DNA of 64,000 nt from an uncultured Fibrobacter sp. (GCA_934691725.1 CAKUTF010000012.1:1-64000), one strand, 5' to 3'. Positions 9,490 through 19,028 are shown, counted from the first letter of the stretch. The notes: a model not told the origin generated them from the letters alone. Translations and numbers: made by a program.

Positions 9490-10559
9490 AGCAGAAAAAA
9501 TTCTTGTTCGCGTGTGGCGGTACGGGCGGGCACGTGTTCCCGGCGATAGCGATTGCCGAGAGTCTCCGGAAGCTTGGCGTTGAAAACATTTCGTTTGCGG
9601 GTCGCAAGGATTCGATGGAATCCCGGCTGGTCGCGCCGCATTTTGAATTTGACGAGATTACGGCGGTGCCGCTTCACCGCGGTTCGTTTATGCAGAATCT
9701 TTCGCTTCCGTTTAACTTGTTCAAGTCGATACAGAGCGCAAAGGTCGTTTTGAAGAAGCGTAAGCCCGATGTCGTTGTCGCGACGGGCGGATACGTTTCC
9801 CTGCCCATCGTGATGGCGGCTGGTCGCGCAAAGATTCCTGTCTATATCCAGGAGCAGAACGCGGTCGCGGGGATTGCGAACAAGGTTGGGGCGCGCGTTG
9901 CAAAGAAAATTTTTGTCACGTCGGAGGAAGCTCGGAAATTTTTCCCGAACACCGAAACGCAGGTCTTTGGAAATCCCGTGCGTGAATTGCCGAAAATGGA
10001 GAGCCTTTCCCGTCCGAAGGAATTTCTCGAAGGAAAAAAGGCCGTTCTGGTTGTCGGCGGTTCCCAGGGGGCGCGCGGCATCAACACCAAGATGGAAGAA
10101 TCGCTTCCTGAAATCGCGAAGCGGAGCGACGTCTCGGTTGTGTGGCAAGCGGGCGCAAAAAATGTCGAAGCGATTCGGGAAAGGGTTTCGATTCCGGAAA
10201 ACGTGACGCTCACGGCTTTTTTGGACAACATCTATTCGTATATGGGGTATGCGGACTTAATTGTGAGCCGCGCCGGAGCCTCGACGCTTGCGGAAATCCT
10301 CGCCTTTGGAAAGCCCTCGATTCTTTTCCCGTTCCCGTTTGCGACGGCGAATCACCAGGAGTTCAACGCCCGGGTTGTCGAAAAGGCGGGAGCGGCTCTC
10401 GTCGAACTCGACAGCGAACCGAACGGCCTTTGGCATAAGGTCGAAAGGCTTCTTGCGGACGGCAAGGCGCTCTCTGAAATGGCTTTTCGAGCGAAATCCA
10501 TTGGAATGCCCGATGCGGCGGATAAAATTGCAAAGGTCATTGTGGACTCGGAGTGCTAA
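9486..10559 (+). CDS. murG: UDP-GlcNAc:lipid I N-acetylglucosaminyltransferase
   Basis: 357 residues. GT28 enzyme that converts lipid I to lipid II at the inner face of the membrane. N-terminal glycine-rich loop CGGTGGHVFPAIAIAE, VATGGYVSLP, IQEQNAVAG, GGSQGARGIN, and the donor-site region SRAGASTLAEILAFGKPSILFPFPFA with NHQ afterwards, all diagnostic. Coupled by a four-base overlap to ftsW; one base separates it from murC. Confidence 0.96.
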   Translation: MKQKKFLFACGGTGGHVFPAIAIAESLRKLGVENISFAGRKDSMESRLVAPHFEFDEITAVPLHRGSFMQNLSLPFNLFKSIQSAKVVLKKRKPDVVVATGGYVSLPIVMAAGRAKIPVYIQEQNAVAGIANKVGARVAKKIFVTSEEARKFFPNTETQVFGNPVRELPKMESLSRPKEFLEGKKAVLVVGGSQGARGINTKMEESLPEIAKRSDVSVVWQAGAKNVEAIRERVSIPENVTLTAFLDNIYSYMGYADLIVSRAGASTLAEILAFGKPSILFPFPFATANHQEFNARVVEKAGAALVELDSEPNGLWHKVERLLADGKALSEMAFRAKSIGMPDAADKIAKVIVDSEC

Positions 10560-10560
10560 G

Positions 10561-11952
10561 ATGAACTTGATTCCCAGTAGTCGTGTCAAGAAACTGCATT
10601 TTGTGGGCATCGGCGGCGCCGGAATGTCCGGGATTGCGGAAGTTCTCCATGAAAACGGCTTTATCGTTACCGGTAGCGATTCGGGCGACGGTCCCGCAAT
10701 CGAATATCTGAAGGATTTGGGGCTTACGATCTATTCGAAGCACGAAGCGAAAAATGTCGAAGGCGCGGATCTTTTGGTTTATTCGTCTGCGGTGACGAAG
10801 GACAATCCGGAAATCGTCGAGGCGAAAGCGCGACGCATCCCGGTGATTCGACGTGCGGAGATGCTCGGTGAACTGATGCGCTTGAAGTACACGCTTGCCG
10901 TGAGCGGAACGCACGGAAAGACCACGACGACATCGATGCTCGGCGCTATTTGGGAAGCGGCGGGAGAGGATCCGACGGTGATTGTCGGTGGCGTCGTCAA
11001 GGGAAAGGGAAGCGGTGCGAAAGTCGGGCGCGGACGCTATCTGATAGCCGAAAGCGATGAATTCGACCGAAGCTTTCTTTCGATGATGCCTTCGTCGGCG
11101 ATTATCACGAATATCGACCGGGAACACCTAGACACCTATGGAACGCTCGATGCGGTGAAAGACGCCTTTGTCGCGTTTGCGAACAAGGTTCCGTTTTACG
11201 GGCAGGTCGTCGTCTGCATCGACAATCCGAACATCCAGTCCGTCCTTTCGCGCTTTACGAAGCCTGTCGTCACTTACGGATTCAGTCGCCAGGCGATGTA
11301 TCGGGCGGATAACCTCCAGGTTCACGATGGAATTTCCCGCTTTGACGTTTTCCGCAACGGGGAAAAGCTTGGAAACTTTTCCTTGCGGATTCCGGGCAAG
11401 CACAATGTGCTGAATGCGACGGCGACTATCGCCCTTTCGCACGAGGAGAATATTCCGACGGATGTTGTCCGCAAGGCGCTTTCCGAGTTTACGGGTGTCA
11501 AGCGGCGTTTCGAACTTGTCGGCGAAGCGAACGGCGTTCTTGTCTATGACGATTATGCGCACCATCCGACCGAGGCCTTTGCCACGTTGCAGGGGGCGCG
11601 GGATACTTTTCCGGACCGGCGAATTGTAGTCGTGTTCCAGCCGCACCTTTACACGCGTACGCGCGACCAGTACGAAGCTTTCGCGGAAGTCTTCGCGAAT
11701 TGCGATGAACTACTTGTCTGCGAAATCTACAAGGCCCGTGAACAGCCGATTCCCGGAATTTCCGGCAAGCTCATCTCGGATTCGGCGATTTCCCGCGGAC
11801 ACCAGAACGCCCGCTTTGCGGGAACGAAGGAAGAAGCCGTCGAAATCCTGAAAAAGGACGTTAGGCCGGGCGACCTTGTGCTCTTTATGGGTGCAGGCGA
11901 TATCTGGAAAGCGGAGCGTCCCTTTTTGGAGGCGTTGAAAGCGAATGGCTAG
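10561..11952 (+). CDS. murC: UDP-N-acetylmuramate-L-alanine ligase
   Basis: 463 residues. First Mur ligase of the pathway. HFVGIGGAGMSGIAEVL at the N-terminus, ATP loop GTHGKTTTTSM, ESDEFDRSFL, NIDREHLDTYG, and DDYAHHPTE. The ATG follows the murG stop after one base; a longer open frame starting at 10288 runs over murG and is not used. The murB, ddl genes that often follow murC are absent; ftsQ starts eight bases before the murC stop. Confidence 0.96.
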   Translation: MNLIPSSRVKKLHFVGIGGAGMSGIAEVLHENGFIVTGSDSGDGPAIEYLKDLGLTIYSKHEAKNVEGADLLVYSSAVTKDNPEIVEAKARRIPVIRRAEMLGELMRLKYTLAVSGTHGKTTTTSMLGAIWEAAGEDPTVIVGGVVKGKGSGAKVGRGRYLIAESDEFDRSFLSMMPSSAIITNIDREHLDTYGTLDAVKDAFVAFANKVPFYGQVVVCIDNPNIQSVLSRFTKPVVTYGFSRQAMYRADNLQVHDGISRFDVFRNGEKLGNFSLRIPGKHNVLNATATIALSHEENIPTDVVRKALSEFTGVKRRFELVGEANGVLVYDDYAHHPTEAFATLQGARDTFPDRRIVVVFQPHLYTRTRDQYEAFAEVFANCDELLVCEIYKAREQPIPGISGKLISDSAISRGHQNARFAGTKEEAVEILKKDVRPGDLVLFMGAGDIWKAERPFLEALKANG

Positions 11953-12736
11953 AATGGGAACCAATGCGATGAAGCATCGGCAGATGAGCCGTGAAAACCG
12001 GAAGAAGGCTTTCGGTCGCGCAGCGCATTGGCTTCGGAAAAAAGGCTGGAAAATCTTTCTCGCCGTCGCCGTTTTGGGAGTAGCCGTTTGGCAAGGATGG
12101 TTCTGGATTCGAAAGTTTAGCCCCGCGGAACTTCGTACGCTCAAGACGATTGACATCACGGGAAACCGGATGCTCACGTGGGAAGAAATCTTGCAGGCGG
12201 CAGGTCTCGAAACGGGGATGCCCATGTCGGAAATCGATGCGGACAGCGTCCGGAATCGTTTGCTCTCGCTTCCGCTCTTGCAGGATGCGGAAATCTCCGT
12301 CGGATTTTTCTGGAAGGTGGAAGTTGCGGTCAAGGAGACGGTTCCGCTGATGGAGACAATCGAAAACGGGGAACGGAAATTCTATTCGGAGCGTGGACTT
12401 GAGCTTCCCATTTCCGCGTCTCTTGAACTTCCTGTAGCGACGGTTTCGCGCAGCCACGACATCAAGCCGCTTGCCGCTTTCTTGCAGAAGATGCGCTCTT
12501 CGGACGAATCGCTCTACCGGTCCGTTTCGCAGCTTTCGCTAGACGAAAAACATCACGCGGTGGAGGTTTTCTTTCGCGATACGCGGATGAAGGTCCTCTT
12601 TCCGCAGGAAGGAATTTCGGAAAGGACTTTCGCCCATTACCGGTTGCTGGTCGATGGACTTTCTTTGAAAATGTCAAAAGTCAGGTCTTTGGATATGCGT
12701 TTTGAAGGCTTTGCCTATGCAGTTGAGGTAAAATGA
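11945..12736 (+). CDS. ftsQ: Cell division protein FtsQ/DivIB (POTRA domain)
   Basis: 263 residues. Basic cytoplasmic N-terminus, one membrane helix (about residues 36-56, IFLAVAVLGVAVWQGWFW), then a POTRA domain starting at LKTIDITGNRMLTWEEIL and a beta domain. Matches FtsQ in topology, POTRA signature and position between murC and ftsA. It links early and late divisome proteins, with FtsL and FtsB. A four-base ATGA overlap couples it to ftsA. Confidence 0.9.
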   Translation: MARMGTNAMKHRQMSRENRKKAFGRAAHWLRKKGWKIFLAVAVLGVAVWQGWFWIRKFSPAELRTLKTIDITGNRMLTWEEILQAAGLETGMPMSEIDADSVRNRLLSLPLLQDAEISVGFFWKVEVAVKETVPLMETIENGERKFYSERGLELPISASLELPVATVSRSHDIKPLAAFLQKMRSSDESLYRSVSQLSLDEKHHAVEVFFRDTRMKVLFPQEGISERTFAHYRLLVDGLSLKMSKVRSLDMRFEGFAYAVEVK

Positions 12737-14010
12737 TGGCAAAAGAAGAGGAAAATATCAACGGAATCGATCCGAGCCGAATCATCGTCGGTCTCGACAT
12801 CGGAAGCTCTAAAATCGGCGTCTTTATCGGACAGCGTGAAGATGGCGGCAGGGTCCGCATTCTAGGATTTGGAAATCCGCCGCTCAAGAAGAACGATGCG
12901 AAGGAGCTCGAAGCGACCATCCAGGCGTTGAAAAAAGCGGTAGGTGATGCGGAACTTTCAAGCGGAGTCGATGTGAAAGATGTCTATGTGGGCATCGCGG
13001 GCAGCAATATCCGTTCCGTGGCGAGCCGTGCGACGATTCCTCTTCGCGAGTTTGGCGGGGTTGTGACAAAGGCGGCGATGGACAAGGTCGTGGAGCAGGC
13101 GAGCTTGCTCGTACAACGTCCCGTCGATATGGATGTCATCCACAATCTGCCGGGCGATTACGTTCTCGACGGACGCCAGGGAATCAAGAATCCCCAGGGA
13201 ATGGAAGGTACGAGTCTCAGCGTCGAAGTCCAGCTGGTGCTTGCTCAGAAGGGCATCGTGCGGAATATTCGGAAAGCTGTCGAAAGCGCAGGGCTTACCG
13301 TAAAAGGGCTTGTACTCGAACCGCTAGCCGATGCGTATTGCGTCTTAGAAAATGCGGAACGCGAACTGGGCATCGCGATTGTCGATATCGGGGAGACCTC
13401 TACCGATGTGGCCGTGTTCATGGAGGACAAGGTCGTCTATACGATATCCTTTGACATTGCGGGAGACGCGATTACGTATGACATCGCCCGCGGATTGAAT
13501 ACGGCGATGGACCGCGCCGAGGAAATCAAGAAGATGTACGGATCGTGCCGCCAATCGAACGTACTCGACAATGTGAGCTTTACGGTTCCGGGGCTCGGCG
13601 GTCGCGCAGGCAAGGATTGCAGCAAGAAGTATCTGGCGAAAATCGTCTCTTCCCGGATGCGTTACATCTTGCAGATGGTGCACGACGATTTGGAAAACAA
13701 GGGATTTCTCGACAAGCTTGGCGCGGGCATCGTCATCACCGGCGGAACTTCTCTTCTCGACGGGATTCAGGAAGTCGCCGAGGAGATTTTCGAAAAGGTT
13801 CCCGTGCGGCTTGGCAGCCCGCAAAAGCCGAACGAAGGAATCAGCGAAATCGTCTGCATGCCGACACATTCGACGGGGGTCGGGCTTCTGTATTACGCAG
13901 CGCAGGAATCCCAGTCGCCAAAGCGTCGGGAAACTCGTGCGACAAAAGCTGTCGGAACGGTCGGAAACGTTTTTAAACGCGTCCTGAATTTCCTCAAGAG
14001 CTTCATCTAG
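12733..14010 (+). CDS. ftsA: Cell division protein FtsA
   Basis: 425 residues. Actin-like ATPase tethering FtsZ to the membrane. GLDIGSSKIGVFIG (phosphate 1), the 1C-domain SHS2 insert (ISVEVQLVLAQKG region), IVDIGETSTDVAVF (phosphate 2), and ITGGTSLLDGI (adenosine motif). The last residues, VFKRVLNFLKSFI, form an amphipathic membrane-targeting helix. A second ATG lies at 12736. A 47-base gap with an AGGGAG ribosome site leads to ftsZ. Confidence 0.95.
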   Translation: MMAKEEENINGIDPSRIIVGLDIGSSKIGVFIGQREDGGRVRILGFGNPPLKKNDAKELEATIQALKKAVGDAELSSGVDVKDVYVGIAGSNIRSVASRATIPLREFGGVVTKAAMDKVVEQASLLVQRPVDMDVIHNLPGDYVLDGRQGIKNPQGMEGTSLSVEVQLVLAQKGIVRNIRKAVESAGLTVKGLVLEPLADAYCVLENAERELGIAIVDIGETSTDVAVFMEDKVVYTISFDIAGDAITYDIARGLNTAMDRAEEIKKMYGSCRQSNVLDNVSFTVPGLGGRAGKDCSKKYLAKIVSSRMRYILQMVHDDLENKGFLDKLGAGIVITGGTSLLDGIQEVAEEIFEKVPVRLGSPQKPNEGISEIVCMPTHSTGVGLLYYAAQESQSPKRRETRATKAVGTVGNVFKRVLNFLKSFI

Positions 14011-14057
14011 GAAATCCAGAGCGGAAAAATTTTAACAACAAACCAGGGAGAAAACAG

Positions 14058-15509
14058 ATGAACGAACTCGACAACAAAGCTACGGAATTTTCCGAAAAGA
14101 AACACATCGTCGCCTGCGACAATTACAAGGCGAAGATAAAGATCGTCGGCGTTGGCGGCGCGGGCGGAAACGCGGTCAACCGCATGGTGAACATGAACAT
14201 CAAGGATGTCGAATTTATCGCCATCAACACGGATGCGCTGGCACTCGACAACAACTTGGCGGACGAGAAAATCGCTATCGGCCAGAAGACGACGAAAACG
14301 CTCGGTGCGGGCGCAAAGCCGGAAGTCGGTCGCCAGGCTCTGATGGAAGACAAGGATACGGTCGAAAAGAAGCTCGAAGGCGCGGACATGGTGTTCATTT
14401 CGGCGGGAATGGGCGGAGGCACGGGAACCGGGGCTGCTCCTGTCGTTGCCGAAATCGCGCACCAGCTCGGCATTCTGACTGTCGCCGTGGTGACGATGCC
14501 GTTCCGCTGGGAAGGCCCCGTTCGCCGTCGCAACGCGGAAAAGGGACTTGCCGCGCTCCGCAAGTCGGTGGATTCTATTATCGTCATCAATAACCAGCGC
14601 ATTATGGAAGTCATTGAGAAGAATACGCCGATGAAGGAGGCGTTCCTTAAAGTCGATGAAGTCCTCGGCAACGCGGTCCGCAGTATTTGCGATATCATGT
14701 TTATCCACGGGACTATCAACGTTGACTTTAACGATGCGCGTTCCATCATGTCGAATGGCGGCTCCGCTTTGATGGGGACGGGAATCGCTTCGGGAGAAGA
14801 CCGCTCTGTCAAGGCGGCCCAGGCGGCGATTACGTGCCCGCTTCTCGACAACATCAAGGTCAGCGGGGCTTCGGGCGCTCTGATCAACATCGCTCACGGT
14901 GAAAACTTTACCATGAGCGAATACGGCGAAGCGATGGATTTCCTCTATGGGCAGATCGGCGAGGAAAACGAACCGAACATTGTCGCAGGGGACGTGACGA
15001 TTCCCGAACTCGGGGACAGGGTGTGCATCACCGTGATTGCGACAGGTTTTGACAAATGTGCGGATGACGAACAGGAAAAGTTTGTTGCGCAGGCAAAAAC
15101 CGCCGCTTCGAAATCCGAAAAGCGCATGGAACAGGCGATTCCTCGTGAAACGGTCGATTTTGTCGCGCTTGCCCGGTCCGAGGAAACCGCTTCCAAGGCT
15201 TCTTCGACAAGGCGCAACCACATCATTGAACCTGTAGAAACGGAGGAAACCGCGCAGGAGGCAAAGGCTCCGTCTGCAGGAACGAACTCTTCGGCTTTTA
15301 TGTCGTATCGCGACGAGAACTTCAACGCCCGGACAGAAGCCGTCCACGAAGAGGAAGTCCAGCTGAAAGAAGCGGAAACGCTGGTGATGGCGAAGACGGA
15401 ACAGGCGAAACGTACCGAGGAATATGATAGCGACCTGCTCTCTGGAGAAGACCGCTACGGGATTCCCTGCTTCCTCCGCAACAATCCGATTTCCGACAAG
15501 GACTTCTGA
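14058..15509 (+). CDS. ftsZ: Cell division GTPase FtsZ
   Basis: 483 residues, longer than usual (~380-400) because of a roughly 100-residue acidic and Ala/Thr/Glu-rich C-terminal linker. Tubulin signature GGGTGTGAAPVVAE, T7 loop NVDFNDARS, N-terminal GVGGAGGNAVNRM. The C-terminal conserved peptide is recognisable as YGIPCFLRNNP, so the interaction motif for FtsA is kept at the end of the long linker. Last gene of the dcw operon, followed by a clear terminator. Confidence 0.97.
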   Translation: MNELDNKATEFSEKKHIVACDNYKAKIKIVGVGGAGGNAVNRMVNMNIKDVEFIAINTDALALDNNLADEKIAIGQKTTKTLGAGAKPEVGRQALMEDKDTVEKKLEGADMVFISAGMGGGTGTGAAPVVAEIAHQLGILTVAVVTMPFRWEGPVRRRNAEKGLAALRKSVDSIIVINNQRIMEVIEKNTPMKEAFLKVDEVLGNAVRSICDIMFIHGTINVDFNDARSIMSNGGSALMGTGIASGEDRSVKAAQAAITCPLLDNIKVSGASGALINIAHGENFTMSEYGEAMDFLYGQIGEENEPNIVAGDVTIPELGDRVCITVIATGFDKCADDEQEKFVAQAKTAASKSEKRMEQAIPRETVDFVALARSEETASKASSTRRNHIIEPVETEETAQEAKAPSAGTNSSAFMSYRDENFNARTEAVHEEEVQLKEAETLVMAKTEQAKRTEEYDSDLLSGEDRYGIPCFLRNNPISDKDF

Positions 15510-15523
15510 TTTTCCACAACAAC

Positions 15524-15567
15524 AAAAAGGCTGGTACGGTATCCCTGCTGTGCCAGCCTTTTTTTTG
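15524..15567 (+). terminator. Intrinsic terminator after ftsZ
   Basis: AAAAAGGCTGGTA pairs with TGCCAGCCTTTTT (one G-T wobble) across a 14-base loop and ends in a run of eight T. It closes the dcw operon 14 bases after the ftsZ stop. Confidence 0.9.
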
Positions 15568-15589
15568 ATGTTTATCGGTGGGCAGTATG

Positions 15590-16290
15590 TTCAGGGATTA
15601 GTCCGCGGATGTCTAGGCTCGCGGAAAGCGTTTAGCGGGATACGGGGTTCAGAGCTTAGTTGAGAGAACTTAGAGCTTAGAATAGCGGATGTCTAGGCTT
15701 TTGGAAAACAGAAAGCGTGATGCGCTACGATGTCATTCCCGTGCACCGACACGGGAATCTCCTTTCAGATAAGGGATTTGACAGGTTAGCGAGCTTGTCG
15801 AGATATTCAGAGCTTAGTTGAGAGAACTTAGAGCTTAGAAATTCAGACATCTAATTCAGTGAGCAGTGGTCAGAACCGCGGACATTTAAATTTAGGGACT
15901 AGGGACGAGGGATTAGGGAATAGTCCGCGGACATTTAAATTTTTGGGAAGCGGTAAGCGGAACGTGGGACACGGGATTTCGAAACGAACCATTTCTGCGC
16001 ACTGTCATTCCCAGGCTTGACCGGGGAATCTAGATTATCGGATCAAGTCCGATAATGACAGTTAAAGCGAAATTGTCGGTGAATGACGTCGAAAGTAAAA
16101 GTTCGCTCAAACGTCCCATATCCCTCTCACCGTGTCCCTTGTCCCATTCTAACCACTGACTCCTGTCTCCTGATTCCTATCTCCTGATTCCTATCCACTA
16201 TCCACTCAGCACTAAGTTCTAAGCTCTGACAACGGCTCGCTTAACAGTCAATTCCTCATTCCTAATTCCTCACGAACTTCACCGCTTCCT
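15590..16290. repeat. Intergenic repeat mosaic B
   Basis: About 700 bases without a gene between ftsZ and yicC. Contains hairpins with perfect but different stems: ATTCCCGTG/CACGGGAAT (15735-15758) and ATTATCGGA/TCCGATAAT (16034-16056); spacer copies of the type GTCCGCGGACATTTAAATTT; phrases such as AGAGCTTAGTTGAGAGAAC (twice); and at 16120-16230 a train of heptamer-like words (TGTCCCT, CTCCTGA, ATCCACT). Confidence 0.85.
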
Positions 16291-16301
16291 GTTTTCCTTA
16301 A

Positions 16302-17180
16302 CTACTCGATATTCATCGTCTGTTCGCGGATCGTCTCGACGCTGTCTTTCAGCTGGATGGCGAGGGCTGCGATTTTTGCGCTTTGGCATTTTGTCGCGAG
16401 CGTATTCGCTTCGCGTCCCATTTCCTGCAGGATGAACGTGAGTTTCTTTCCTTGGTTTGTCCCCGTTTCGAGCGCAGAGAGGAACAGCTTGTTGTGACTC
16501 TTGAACCGCGTAATCTCTTCGTTGATGTCGAGCCGGTCCGCGATGACGCTCGCTTCCTGGGTGACGCGTACGGGGTCGAGGCCCGCTTCGCCGACGAGCT
16601 TCTTCAGCCGTTCTTCGAATTTCTTTTTCCATTCGACGATTCGCTCCGGATCGAGCGTCTTTACCTGGTCGAGAATGCTGTCCATCTGGCGGACGCGCGC
16701 TTCGAGATCGCTTTTCAGGTTCAGCCCTTCCTTCTCGCGCATCTGCACCAGGGCCTTGAGAGCCCGGTCGAGCGAACCTTTCAAAAGCTCTTCCGTTTCC
16801 TTCTGGTCGGATTCGGAGCTGTATTGCAAAACGTTCGGGAGCGACAGCACCTGTTCGAGCGTCGGTTCGCCGGAAAGCCCGTATTCCTTTTGGATGTCTC
16901 TCGCGATTTTCAGGAACGCTTCGACGGCTTCCCGGGAGTATCCGCTGGGAATTGCGCCTTCTTCGCCGTCTCCGAGCGTAACGGTCAGGTTCACGGATCC
17001 GCGCGAAAGAAACTTCTTGACTTCTTCCTTGAGCGAAAATTCAAGGTGGGAAAACGTCTTGGGAAGGTGGCAGGAAATTTCAAGGAAGCGGTTGTTCACC
17101 GAGCGCACTTCGACCGTGCACTGCATTCCCCGCAGCTTGAATTCATCCTTGCCGTAACCGGTCATCGATATAATTGCCAT
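16302..17180 (-). CDS. yicC: YicC family protein (endoribonuclease-type)
   Basis: 292 residues. N-terminal signature MAIISMTGYGKDEF and EVRSVNNRFLEISCHLP, C-terminal EANTLATKCQSA and KDSVETIREQTMNIE (E-Q-x-x-N-[IV]-E), all typical of the YicC/YloC family. E. coli YicC and B. subtilis YloC have reported endoribonuclease activity in RNA turnover; which RNA is cut here is unknown. No Shine-Dalgarno is present; the promoter-like TATATTTG sits four bases before the ATG, so the mRNA may be leaderless. Confidence 0.93.
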   Translation of the reverse strand: MAIISMTGYGKDEFKLRGMQCTVEVRSVNNRFLEISCHLPKTFSHLEFSLKEEVKKFLSRGSVNLTVTLGDGEEGAIPSGYSREAVEAFLKIARDIQKEYGLSGEPTLEQVLSLPNVLQYSSESDQKETEELLKGSLDRALKALVQMREKEGLNLKSDLEARVRQMDSILDQVKTLDPERIVEWKKKFEERLKKLVGEAGLDPVRVTQEASVIADRLDINEEITRFKSHNKLFLSALETGTNQGKKLTFILQEMGREANTLATKCQSAKIAALAIQLKDSVETIREQTMNIE

Positions 17181-17184
17181 ACGG

Positions 17185-17192
17185 CAAATATA
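17185..17192 (-). promoter_or_regulatory. Candidate -10 element of yicC (leaderless)
   Basis: TATATTTG, then CCGT, then the ATG. The hexamer TATATT ends six bases before the start codon, the normal -10 to +1 distance. It lies at the end of the metX-metW intergenic strip. No convincing -35. Confidence 0.5.
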
Positions 17193-17198
17193 TCTTAA

Positions 17199-18968
17199 TC
17201 ACGCCCGCTTGACCATAGCGACGACGCGTTCCGCGCCTAAGTTTACAAGTCCGAGCCTTGCGAGTATCTTGCTCAGGCGGTGTTCGTTTACGGTTACGAT
17301 CTTTTCGATTGCCAGGTTTTCCGCTTCGGCGAGCCGCACGAAGTCCCGGTAGGTAAAGCAGTGGATGTTCGGCGTCTCGTACCATTCGTAGGGAAATTCC
17401 GGGGACTTGGGCATCCGACCGTGATAGCACAGGGCAAAGCGCATTTCCCAGGAGCCGAAGTTCGGGAACGTGATAATCGCGTGTTTCGCAATCCGCATGA
17501 TTTCGCGGAGCATGAGCTTCTGGTTGCGCACCTCGGGTAGCGTCCGGTTGAAAACCGCATAGTCGAAACTGTTGTCTGCGAAGGATTCGAGCGCGTGCAG
17601 GTTCAGCTTCTTTTCGATGACGGGAACGTCCCGTTCGATGCACCCGAGAATGTTCGTGAAATCCTTTTCGACGCCTACGCCCGTGACCTTCTTCTTTTGC
17701 CAGAGCGAATCGATGAGAAGCCCGTCGCCCGCGCCGAGATCGAGGATTTTCGCACCGGCGGGAATCAGCGAATCGATAATCGAAATGTCCTTTTCGCTGT
17801 GGAACGCCGGCGTCCCCGTTGTCGGAGCGTCCCCGATGCGTCCGCCTAGAAAGCGCGAAACCGCCATGCCGAGAGACCCGCATTCAACGAGAAATCCGTC
17901 GTGCCCGAAGTTCGTATCGAGTTCGAGGCTTGTCACGACCTTTCCCGTGTTCAGGAGCGCTTCCGTAATCCTCCGCGATTCGTTTGGCGGGAACAGCCAG
18001 TCTGTCGAAAGGTTCACGTTCAGGAACTGCGCCTTGACGTTCTGGAACGCCTTTTCGAGCGAGCCGTATTCCGAGGCGAGGTCGAACGTGTCCGTCGCAT
18101 GGGCGATATGCAGGTAGCTGTTCGCGTCGAAGCGTTCCACGAACTTTTTCCCCTGGTGGTCGAGGTAGGTTTCGAGCGACGAACCCGAATAGAACTTGGC
18201 GGGATTTTCGATGCGAATGTCGGCGCGCGTGAAGCGTTTTTCCATCCCTTTTGCGGAAAGGTAGGTGATGTGGGCGAGCTTTCTTGCGTTGGAAAGCCCC
18301 GTCGCGGGAATTTCCTTTCCGTAGTAATCGCCGTTGTTGTAGTTCGGGTCCTGGGTGATGACGTCGCGCCCGACGATTTCAAATCCAAGCGCCTGGGCGG
18401 AGAATCCGGGAGAGGTGGCAATCAGGATGACGCGTTCGATGATTTCGGGATAGTAGATGGCCCATTTCATCGCCTGGAAGCCGCCCATCGAGCCTCCGAT
18501 GACGCAATAGAAACTTTTGATCCCCAGGGAATCGGCGAGCATCTTTTGGGCGCGGACCATGTCCCCGATCGTAATCGTGGGAAACGCCGAACCGTAAGGC
18601 TTTCCCGTTCGCGGATCGGTGCTTGCCGGACCCGTCGAGCCTTTGCAACCGCCGAGCACGTTGGAACAGACGACGAAGAACCTGTCCGTATCGACCGCCT
18701 TGCCCTTGCCTATCAGGGCGTCCCACCAGCCGACATGCTTGTCCTCCTTGCTGTAAAAGCCCGCGACATGGGCGTCCGCGGTAAGCGGCGAGCAGATCCA
18801 GACCGCATTCGATTTTTCCGCGTTGAGCGTGCCGTAGGTTTCATACCGGAGGGAAACCTCGGGCAGGGAATTTCCGCTTTCGAGGATAAAGCCTTCCGCT
18901 CCGAGGTCGAGCTTCCTGTCATGGAATTCGACGGGACCGAGACTGTCTTTATGCAAATATTCGCTCAT
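17199..18968 (-). CDS. metXW: Homoserine O-acetyltransferase MetX fused to MetW methyltransferase-like domain
   Basis: 589 residues. Residues 1 to ~375 are an alpha/beta-hydrolase of the MetX family: GGSMGGFQAMKWA (nucleophile Ser160), LSTDWLFPP (Asp323) and FGHDGFL (His356). After a short linker (GDAPTTGTPAFHSEKD) residues ~395-589 form a class I methyltransferase fold of the MetW type: KILDLGAGDGLL, VEKDFTNILGCIERD, and NFGSWEMRF. MetX activates homoserine for methionine synthesis; MetW is usually a separate gene next to metX. The ATG at 18968 is chosen over the one at 18974 because it leaves a -10 to start spacing like that of other leaderless genes; no Shine-Dalgarno is visible for either. 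Confidence 0.92.
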   Translation of the reverse strand: MSEYLHKDSLGPVEFHDRKLDLGAEGFILESGNSLPEVSLRYETYGTLNAEKSNAVWICSPLTADAHVAGFYSKEDKHVGWWDALIGKGKAVDTDRFFVVCSNVLGGCKGSTGPASTDPRTGKPYGSAFPTITIGDMVRAQKMLADSLGIKSFYCVIGGSMGGFQAMKWAIYYPEIIERVILIATSPGFSAQALGFEIVGRDVITQDPNYNNGDYYGKEIPATGLSNARKLAHITYLSAKGMEKRFTRADIRIENPAKFYSGSSLETYLDHQGKKFVERFDANSYLHIAHATDTFDLASEYGSLEKAFQNVKAQFLNVNLSTDWLFPPNESRRITEALLNTGKVVTSLELDTNFGHDGFLVECGSLGMAVSRFLGGRIGDAPTTGTPAFHSEKDISIIDSLIPAGAKILDLGAGDGLLIDSLWQKKKVTGVGVEKDFTNILGCIERDVPVIEKKLNLHALESFADNSFDYAVFNRTLPEVRNQKLMLREIMRIAKHAIITFPNFGSWEMRFALCYHGRMPKSPEFPYEWYETPNIHCFTYRDFVRLAEAENLAIEKIVTVNEHRLSKILARLGLVNLGAERVVAMVKRA

Positions 18969-18974
18969 ATGCAT

Positions 18975-18982
18975 TTAATATA
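18975..18982 (-). promoter_or_regulatory. Candidate -10 element of metXW (leaderless)
   Basis: TATATTAA directly abuts the ATG at 18974 and stands six bases before the ATG at 18968. No Shine-Dalgarno is present in between. Confidence 0.45.
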
Positions 18983-19028
18983 GGAAAAAAAGGCCTTCTT
19001 GGCGATTGCCGGCGGGGACGTTCGGGAA

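Noticed and set aside
14007..15347. 446-codon open frame on the minus strand
   Set aside because: Mirror frame of ftsZ, whose motifs are unmistakable.
15590..16290. CRISPR array
   Set aside because: Repeats are of several kinds, degenerate and irregularly spaced; no constant repeat with unique spacers and no cas genes.
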